A DNA stretch of 64,000 bases from Plasmodium brasilianum. Taxonomy: Eukaryota; Apicomplexa; Aconoidasida; Haemosporida; Plasmodiidae. The stretch is taken from NCBI RefSeq assembly GCF_023973825.1, contig NC_090119.1, positions 415,001 to 479,000 on the forward strand. The letters are read 5' to 3'. The notes below the pieces were generated by a model. The model saw only the letters and a program-made list of their open reading frames with translations. It made no database searches and was not told the DNA's origin. Both the position numbers and the translations under genes were made by a program. Below are positions 56,088-64,000 of this stretch, one piece after another. Each line of letters starts with the position of its first letter. Positions within the stretch are counted from its first letter, which is position 1.

Positions 56088-57939
56088 TGTCTATTATAAT
56101 TTTAAAAAATATGAAAAAAATTATATCACATTAAAAAGTTGGAAAATAATGAACGGATAGTACATATTTAAGAAGAGGGGTAACATTGGTTTTAACTGTT
56201 TTATTTTATTTTTTCTTTAGCAAAAATAGAAAAATGACAATTATTAATTTTGTTATCTGCAATGAAATATTTTTTTATAAAATTAATTTTTAATAAACAT
56301 AAATATTACATTATTTATGTTTCACAGAGGTGGTAGAAAAATTTTAATTGTAAAATGCTTAATTTTCTGAAAATGATCAGAAAAAATCTACGAAAAAAAA
56401 AAAAAATAAATATATATATATATATAGCCATATATAATATGTGTATATATATATGCTTAACACACGAACTTCGGTTTTTCGATGACGTTGACTCAGCTAA
56501 TGAATTTTCTTTTAAATATTATTTTTTATTTAAACAATAAAAATTACCTAATATTTGCATAAACTTCAAATAACTTTTCGATTTGGAATAGCAGAAACGT
56601 ATATATTATGGGTGCATTAGAACAGTTCATTTTAAAAAAGAGGGGAAATTAACTTGATCTTCATTTTCCTTTAACATTTTTAATACTACTTTAATTTTCA
56701 TTTAAAGAACAAAAACAATCGAAGTTGTATAGTAGACGTCTATATTTTTAAATATTATCTTCAGAATATTTCATCAATTGTATTATGCACATTTATCCAT
56801 AAAATTAAAATAAAATCTGAAGTTAAAAATGAAGTTAAACTTGCAATTAAAATTAGAATAATTTTTCCATCTGTGGTGTTTCACTTTATTATATGAATAA
56901 ATAAAAAAAGAAAAAAAAGAAAAAAAAAAATGAACAATAATAAATAATTAAAGAGGACAGTGAAATTCGTTAATTTGTAAATAATATAAAATGTGAAGTA
57001 GTGTAATGTAATAGCATTTCCTAGTGAACACCATATTATGACGAGTAATGGAGAAAAGGAAAAATTATATTATAGATGCATTATAACTAATTGACATGAT
57101 GTTTCACAAATGTAACATGTAACTAAATCCGTTAAAGCAGTTAATTATTGTGTTATTTTCATGTTGTTCCAAAAAGTGCAGTAATTCTTTTTAATTATAT
57201 ATAAATTAATATACTCTAATGTTCCAAATAAGATTATAAACTTTAGTATCACTGCAGCTTCCACTGATTTATAATTTTATACTTGTGTGCGGGGATTATT
57301 TTTTATCAATATTATGAGTTTAGTAGCATCAGATTAATCAACACACGTTTAAAAAAAATAAATAATGACATTCTAATAACGTATAATATTTTAACAAAAT
57401 GGAATTCATTCCTTTAGCTGCACCGTGTACAGAGCTTTATGCCATTATATCATTCTAGCATTCCAGCATTATCCCATTTTTTTTTTTTATATTTCACTTT
57501 TTTTTAATTCATCACCTCTTCTATTTATTCTTCTATTTATTCTTCTATTTATTCTTCTATTTATTCTTCTATTTATTCTTCTATTTATTCTTCTATTTAT
57601 TCTTCTATTTATTCTTCTATTTATTCTTCTATTTATTCTTTTATTTATTCTTCTATTTATTCTTCTATTTATTCTTCTATTTATTCTTTTATTTATTCTT
57701 CTATTTATAATCATTTTTTATTTAGTGGCCCTTTTATGACTCTGCGTAAAATTGAGATGAACTGATTAATTTTTAATTTTTTTTTTTTTCCCATTTATAT
57801 ATGACATTTAATAATGTTTATAATTCATTATGTTTCAGGGTGGTATGGAGTTAAATTAATGGTTTCACAATTTTCCAAATGTTTTAACCACTTTTTGTTA
57901 GGTACCCCTACTTCATATACATATAAACGCGACAAAACA
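56088..57939. other. Intergenic region H-I
   Basis: About 1.85 kb. The first 170 bases resemble the 5' flank of F. It also holds a (TA)n tract (56410-56425) and a 12-bp repeat at 57523-57705. No gene seen. Confidence 0.62.
57523..57706. repeat. 12-bp tandem repeat (ttctatttattc)n
   Basis: About 15 near-perfect copies with occasional c-to-t changes, about 230 bases beyond the 3' end of pseudogene I. It is open in several frames because the unit is a multiple of three. Confidence 0.95.
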
Positions 57940-59484
57940 TCACTTTATATTTTTATCTTTATTTTGAGAAAACATGTCCATATTATGTGCAAAATTTTTG
58001 GGCGTGTTAAAAAGGGGTACATTGCTACAACCCACATTTACCATTGTTTTTACTAATTGGTTTGACACTCTTTTAACATCATTAATGTTTCTGTAATATC
58101 TGGAAAGGGAATTATTTGCATTCATATCGTTTGGTATAAAGTTATTCACTTCTTCATCTTGTCCATTTTTTCCATCTGTTTCATGAGCTATTTTGTGAAC
58201 ATCCGATTATTTCATTTCGTCCTCTTCTAAATCTATATCTGTATGCTCCACCACTTCTTTAAATTCTTTTTTATGCTTATTTCTGCATTTACGTATTTCC
58301 TCCTTCAATTCTTCCTCCCTATCGGGGGTATAATTTCCATATTCTGGCGCCATATTTAAAAGTTCTAGTATATCTAGTTTTCCTATCTTTATAATTTGTT
58401 TAGGGATTGTCGTTTTTCCCTCCAAATGCATTTTTCTAACCAGTTTCCTTTCTGTTGATTGTAATAATGGTTCTTCTTTTTTTTTTTATTTTTTATTTTT
58501 ATTCCTTTTTCCTATAGTAATAGTGGTGATAGTATATTTGTTTTATCTCTTTTTTGTTGTAATGATAAACCTTGTTCATTTTCGTTTACCAATTCTAATG
58601 CTTCATTCGCTTTTTTTTCTGTTTCTTGTAATGTTCCTGATTGAGGTCCTTTTTTATCTTGTAATTCGCTTAGTGATTTTTTTAAAGACATATATCGTAA
58701 TAATGATATTGGTTTTGTTTGTTCTGTTATTAACTCTTCCAGTTGTGCATTATTTGATTTATACTATTTTTTTTCTAATATATATTCTTTTTCTTTTTTG
58801 TTAATACCTCTTAATGATGGTAATATTGACATGTCTTCTTTTTATGAGTCTTCAGATAAGTGCGACAGGTATTTGCTTTGGTTCATGTTCTACTAATGTA
58901 TTATTTTGTGCTTGAGTTTGCTCTTTCTGTGAGTTTTCTACTTTTTCTGATGGCTCCCTCTTCGGTGTGGTACTTTCGCTTCTCACTGCTTCTTCTTCTG
59001 AGTGGGCTTTTAATTTTTCTTTTTCCTCTTCTTGTTCTTCATTACATTCAACTACCTTCGAACCTTGTGCCAAAACAAGACATTCCAAATCTGATATAAT
59101 TGTTGATGATAATTGTTCTGGTTGTGGATTACTTCCACTCTGTTCTTGCATTTTCAACAATTTAGGTTTGGCTAATGTGGAAGTTTTTGAACTTGAATTA
59201 TCTCTATATTCTATAATATCTTACTTCTGTATAATATTGCTAATATCTGCACTTCCTACCTTTTTAGAACTAATTACAGTTAAATTATTATTAAGTTCTT
59301 GTGCATCTATATAATTTTGTTCATCTTGTAATGAAGCCTCTTCTATTGAAAAATCATTTAGTAAATTATGTTTTATGCCATCTATGTTTTGCTCCTTTAG
59401 GACCTAATTTTGTAATTCTTCTTTTACACATAAAAAAAAATCAAAAAGGAATAAATAAAAGGCAAGGTGAATTATTTTACACAT
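57940..59484 (-). pseudogene. MSP3: MSP3-family pseudogene, paralog I
   Basis: The ATG at 59484 gives MCKIIHLAFYLFLFDFFLCV, a family signal peptide. The frame then meets TAG after ELQN (codon 27) and continues as EQNIDGIKHNLLNDFSIEE with a degenerate NLRN position, and a second stop follows around 59222. A middle fragment (58852-59160) is open and Glu/Lys/Ser-rich, ending at another stop. The mid-element is represented by LDILELLNMAPE in the fragment 58207-58431, and the C-terminal block by NQLVKTMVNVGCSN and FNTPKNFAHNMDMFSQNKDK (57940-58149). Multiple stops and frame changes make this an old pseudogene, more decayed than C. It does not look closest to any single intact paralog. Confidence 0.88.
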
Positions 59485-59687
59485 TATAAATGTATATATG
59501 AATATACATATATATATATGTTTATGTATATGTATATGTGTAAATATTTATTTTAATTTATGTTTTCCCTTTAAAATTACAAAATTTAAAGATCATCAAA
59601 AAGGGGCAGAAAAAATATAAAAATTGTTCGTTAATTGAGAACTATCTTCAATGTGCAAACTTTTATTAAAATAAAAAAATTACACCA

Positions 59688-59718
<31 letters not shown>

Positions 59719-61294
59719 CATTCATACGAGTAATTACGATGATATCTTTCACCTAAAATTTGTTTTACTATATATATGCAGACATATAGATATACATGTA
59801 TATACATTTATATATTCATAATGAACGTTTATGTTTCATTAAACGTGTAACAGTGGCACATTTCCAGAGTGAAAAGGTAAAAAAAGCCTATAAAAATAAG
59901 AAAATAAATATATTTCTCATCTGATAAAATGTATACTATTTCATAAACTCATTTTCGTTTTTGTTTGAAATTGTGTTCTCTATTTAGATGGTAGAAACCA
60001 TTCGAACTCTGTAACAACTTATACAAATCACCTTCAGATTTATTGAAGTGCCAATGTGAGTTACGTGTACAGGTAGAAAAATTCTATTTTTCTAACAAAT
60101 GTGCCGTTAGAATCTTTATATTCCTTTAATTTTTTTTTTTTTTTTTAACACTATCGTAATTTTTACTTAATAAATATAAATAATTTGAAGTTACATAGAA
60201 CATGTTCTTCTATGCATTGCGCATATTATTTTAATTTTAATTTTAATTTTTTTTTTTTTCAAAATCTGCTTGGCAGGTTTAGGTAAAGGGTAAAAATATT
60301 TTCACTAACTGTAATGCTTTATTTAAATTATTACAAAACAAATAATTAAAATTTGTTAAAAATTATATTAAATCAAGTTTATAAAAAATGTAGTATCACT
60401 TTATATTATATATCTTCATATAATATAACTTCATATAATATAACTTCATATAATATAACTTCATATAATATAACTTCATATAATATAACTTCATATAATA
60501 TAACTTCATATAATATAACTTCATATAATACAACATCATATAATATAACTTCATATAATATAACTTCATATAATATAACTTCATATAATATAACATCATA
60601 TAATACAACATAATAATGCACGTAATTCATGTATGTTTATTTTGTTCCTCATGACAAAATAAGGAAATTTTAATCCTTATTGAGAAATTAATAATTGCTT
60701 TACTATTTTATATATACGAAATGGTATAAATAAAAAAAGTTATAATAAATGACTGTTGAGTTACGTCCCTTTTTCTAAAAAGGAAGAAAAGCCTATTTTT
60801 AGCTCCTCCAAAATATATTATTGTTATACATAACAAATAAGTGAATTGCTTTATATAATAGGGTTTTAGTCTGTTCTTCGCCTAGATTATTTGATTACGT
60901 GCTACAAAATATTTCCTACATATCTACAGGTATAATTTCGTAGTTTAAAATTCACTAGCACAAAATTATAAAATTATATATATTCTAATCTAATGTGATA
61001 TTCGAATGGAATAAAAATTATTCTTTTATGCTTTTTACATACATTATATTCTATATTTTATAACACCTATATGCTAGTTATACTTTACCTTTTTATAATC
61101 TCTTTCTAATGAGGAATCCATTTAAATATGAATCTTCCCACTTGCTCTTGTATCATGAGATGACATATAACAATTCGTTAATATGAATCTAACTATGCAT
61201 GATGAGAGGTATTTTTTTTTTTTTTTTTTTTTTTTAATTTTTAATTTTTTACGTTGTCTTTTATAATGATAGTTTATAGGAGTAACTGTTTAAA
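59485..61294. other. Intergenic region I-J
   Basis: About 1.8 kb with (TA)/(TATG) tracts near 59500-59545, a 29-base poly(A) run followed by ggggggg (59684-59718), a 15-bp repeat (60412-60610) and a poly(T) run at 61211-61234. No gene is supported. Confidence 0.62.
60412..60612. repeat. 15-bp tandem repeat (ttcatataatataac)n
   Basis: About 13 copies, nearly perfect, with three carrying acatca or acaac variants. Open on both strands because of the 15-bp period; not a gene. Confidence 0.96.
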
Positions 61295-62042
61295 TTATTC
61301 TATATTGCAATGATTATTATATAAATACCATTCGTAAATAAATGTGTTATATAGTTCTTCTCCAAATATTTGTATATTTAGGTAATAGTTAATCATATCA
61401 TTAACTAAATTGTTGAGAGTATCTAAAACTGAAATGTCATCATCAAATGAATTTATCAAAGAATTCATTGTCATTTCAGTTGTTTTTATAAATTTATTCA
61501 TAATATCATATTCTTCAGAAAGTGATATCCAAGGTTCAGTATCAATTAACAAAATATTGTTATCTTTTTCTCCCCCTACTACATCCTCTACTTTATCTAC
61601 TTCTTGCTCTCCTTTTTCTTCCTCCTCTTCCTCGTTCTTCTGTTCGTCAGTGTCCATTTCTACTTCCTCGTGGTATAGTTCAGCTTCTCCTTTTTCGCCT
61701 TCTTCCTCTTCTACTTGTTCTTTTTTTTCCTCTACTACTTCCTTATTATAGATTATATTATTACTTTCCTCCGGAGATAAACTTACTGTCTGTGGTAAAT
61801 TTTGATCTTCTACCTTATGCGATGTGGCAGGTTCTTTGTTTTCTTTTGGTAGTAGTTGCTGTTGTTGTTGTTGCTGCTGCTGATGTTGTGGTATTGTTGT
61901 TGTTGTTGGTGGTGATGGTGGTTGCTGTTGTTGTTGTTGTTGTTGTTTCTGCTGCTGCTGCTGCTGCTGTTGCTGTAGTGTTGATGCTGGTGCTGGTGCT
62001 GGTTGTTGTTGTTGCTGCTGCTGCTGCTGTGGTTGTTGTTGT

Positions 62043-62101
<59 letters not shown>

Positions 62102-63112
62102 CTGCTGTTGCTGTTGCAGTAACTTATGCTGTTGTTGTCGCAGCAGCTTATGCTGTAGTTGATTCTGTAGTGGTAATGATTGATCTACCCGTTTTCCTAA
62201 TGTACCTCCTTCACCTAGTTTTTGTTGAATTCCACTTAATAACGATGTTTGTTCTGAGTCTGAATTATCTTCTGGTTTTTCATTTTTAGGTGTAACATCT
62301 AAATCCTGAGGTATATCCCTCTTTTCCGAAACTGTTCCTGCTTCTTCTGTGTCTGTTTGTAATTGCTGTTTTTTTCCTTTGAGTAGTCCACTATCTTCTA
62401 GCACTTCTGCTAATAGTGATTCAGCTCTTTCTGGTGGTCCTCCCAATGGTTCCACAATTAATTGTCCTTTTAGTTCTTGCGAATCTTTTGATGTATCTAG
62501 TTTTTGTAAATCCCCTTCAGATGGACTTACTTCTCGTGATGATCCTTCAGGTTGTAATGAAGCGTCCTCTTCTGATCGCCCTTCTGATTGTTCTTTTGGA
62601 GTCGTTTCTTCTTCTCTCTGTCCTGTTTTCTTTTCCCTTGATACTCCAAGTACTGTTCCTCTTTCCCCGCTATCTGCTGAATCAGGAGAAACATCATTTT
62701 CAGAAAGATGTTGCACATTACTTGTTTCATGTGCTGATATATGTTGTTCTAATTGTGGATATATCGTATTTTTTGTCTTAACGTTTAGATTCGATCCGAC
62801 TGATTCATCAGATGTTGAGCTTAAGTTTACATTCATAGAATGTGTATCTGTTTGTTCGTTTGAAGTGTTGTTGACATCACTTCCATTTTCTAATATTTCA
62901 TTATTATCTTCATCTGGATTATTTTCATCATTATTATAATGTACTACTTTTGGATTATTTTGTACATCTTGTGATATGATACCACTTACTGGAAGACCTT
63001 TTCTTAAATTTGTTTTTCCCTGATGTATAATTTCTTTACTTGCAACATTATTTTCATATATATATAAATTAAAAAAAAATAAATATAAGAAAATATTAAA
63101 AACTTTCTTCAT
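61295..63112 (-). CDS. MSP3: MSP3-family protein, diverged paralog J (605 aa) with polyglutamine tract
   Basis: The most distant member. The signal peptide is MKKVFNIFLYLFFFNLYIY, and the family motif reads NLRKG at 35-39. The middle is Asn/Asp-rich near the N-terminus, then Glu/Ser-rich, then a Gln-rich segment of about 90 residues (roughly 320-420) with interruptions by Pro, Lys and Pro-Ala-Pro-Ala. The mid-element is weak (NLPQTVSLSPEESNN), followed by EVVEEKKEQVEEEEGEKGE. The C-terminal block is TTEMTMNSLINSFDDDISVL and DTLNNLVNDMINYYLNIQIF, then GEELYNTFIYEWYLYNN, so the tail seen in D and F is present and extended. Its presence in this outlier suggests the tail is ancestral. Position at the distal end of the visible array fits an older, single-copy lineage. 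Family membership is inferred from architecture and motifs. Confidence 0.82.
61850..62150 (-). repeat. Polyglutamine-coding (CAG/CAA)n tract in paralog J
   Basis: On the plus strand this reads ttg/ctg repeats (gttgttgctgctgctg). Mixed CAA and CAG codons encode Gln runs broken by Pro, His, Lys and PAPAPAS. Mixed codons suggest partial stabilisation against slippage. Confidence 0.93.
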
Positions 63113-64000
63113 TTTTGAATCTTAAATTAGTTAAAAAAAAAATTTTATTAAACACAAAAAGGAAAAGAGAAGTCAAAGAAAATAATTTTAAAAATATTCA
63201 TGTTTTGACACTTCTTTTTTTTTTTTTTTCCAAAAAAATTATAAAACTCGTAGACGTTTTTTTAAATCATTGAGTTAGTTACCAACCAGAAAATAAATCT
63301 ATATATTAAGAATAAAATATAGACTAATGCGATCTGCACATTTTAAAAGGTAATACTATTGTACGTGTAAAAGTAAGGAATTTTGGAAAATAAAAGTGTA
63401 CAGAAAAAAAAAAAAAAAAAAAAAAAAATATACATATATATGTATATCCACCGCCCTTTAAATAAAAAGTATAAGTGTAAAAATGAATAAGTTTAATTCT
63501 TCTGAATACTTTTCCCTTTTTGGATAATAAAAGGTGTGTGACACTTTGAAAAAGTCGTTGAAATCATTTGTAGGTGTAACAGAGGAATAGGGGAGAATTA
63601 CATGTGTGCATGTAAAAATTTTTTTTTCTTAAAAAATAAAACTACCATGGTTCTTTTTCTTTGCTTTTCTTTCTTTGCTTTTCTTTCTTTGCTTTTCTTT
63701 CTTTGCTTTTCTTCTTTGCTTTTCTTTGTTATTTGTTCTTTATTTTACTTTATTTTATTTTAAAAAATTTTTATTTTTTTAATATGAAGTAATTGTAATT
63801 CTTACGAAAATATTTATCTTTATTTAACGCAAGAAAATAATGAAAAGTGCGAAATATCTGTCTCAGCTACATATATTATCTGAGGATGCGTTTGTGAAAT
63901 TTAATTCGTAGATTCAAGTAAAAAAATTGATATTAATTTATAAACTACAATAATTTAGTCACATTATTAAATCATTAAAATAAAAATAAATAAAAATAAG
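63113..64000. other. Region upstream of paralog J to the window edge
   Basis: No gene seen. It contains poly(A) runs (63404-63428), a 15-bp ctttgcttttctttc repeat (63657-63730) and A/T-rich DNA. The array may continue beyond the window, but this end shows no further coding sequence. Confidence 0.55.
63657..63730. repeat. 15-bp tandem repeat (ctttgcttttctttc)n
   Basis: Five copies, one with a three-base contraction, about 550 bases upstream of the paralog J start. Confidence 0.9.

Overview
This window looks like a nuclear chromosome segment from a Plasmodium species. The non-coding DNA is extremely A+T-rich, with long poly(A)/poly(T), (TA)n and TACA/TATG tracts. Introns are short with GT..AG borders, and the genes are apicomplexan. 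Coding content suggests a human or primate malaria parasite of the AT-rich type that carries a vivax-like msp3 array; P. malariae or P. ovale would fit, but the sequence alone does not settle the species.

The left part (about 1-23 kb) is a housekeeping block of four genes: myosin B (+, eight exons, 1412-6058), an SCY1-like pseudokinase (+, 9392-12044, apparently frameshifted in a poly(A) run near its end), actin-depolymerizing factor 1 (-, two exons, 14210-15165) and an RRM/RS splicing factor of the SR12 type (+, 21986-22951). From memory, the same four genes in the same order and relative strands lie near the start of P. falciparum chromosome 5 (PFE0175c-PFE0160c), which corresponds to chromosome 10 of P. 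vivax. The gaps are long (up to 6.8 kb) and full of minisatellites.

The right part (26-63 kb) is a head-to-tail array of ten single-exon genes, all on the minus strand, of the merozoite surface protein 3 (MSP3) family. Eight are open (called A, B, D, E, F, G, H, J here) and two are pseudogenes (C at 33453-35022, I at 57940-59484). Each intact member has a signal peptide, in most cases followed by an NLRN-like motif at about residues 35-53. A long, rapidly diverging, acidic or repeat-rich middle comes next, then a conserved C-terminal third. That third has three recognisable pieces: a NILEPVNLP...THNTVDEDE element, a VQKLVKEIL-type helix with an acidic run, and a terminal block around GGDxSTVNxLKDLEKDM. 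None has a visible transmembrane segment or GPI signal, which fits secreted, peripherally attached merozoite surface proteins.

The array shows recent birth and death. Three neighbouring intergenic regions (C-D, D-E, E-F) are about 1.5-kb copies of each other. A and G share 5' flanks, as do F and H. H contains an apparently perfect 954-bp tandem duplication, D has a duplicated module separated by a 260-residue Glu/Lys block, F has Ser/Thr-rich repeats, and J has a polyglutamine tract. In E and G a stop codon sits just before sequence that still resembles the C-terminal tail of D, F and J. I found no tRNA, rRNA, transposon or CRISPR array.
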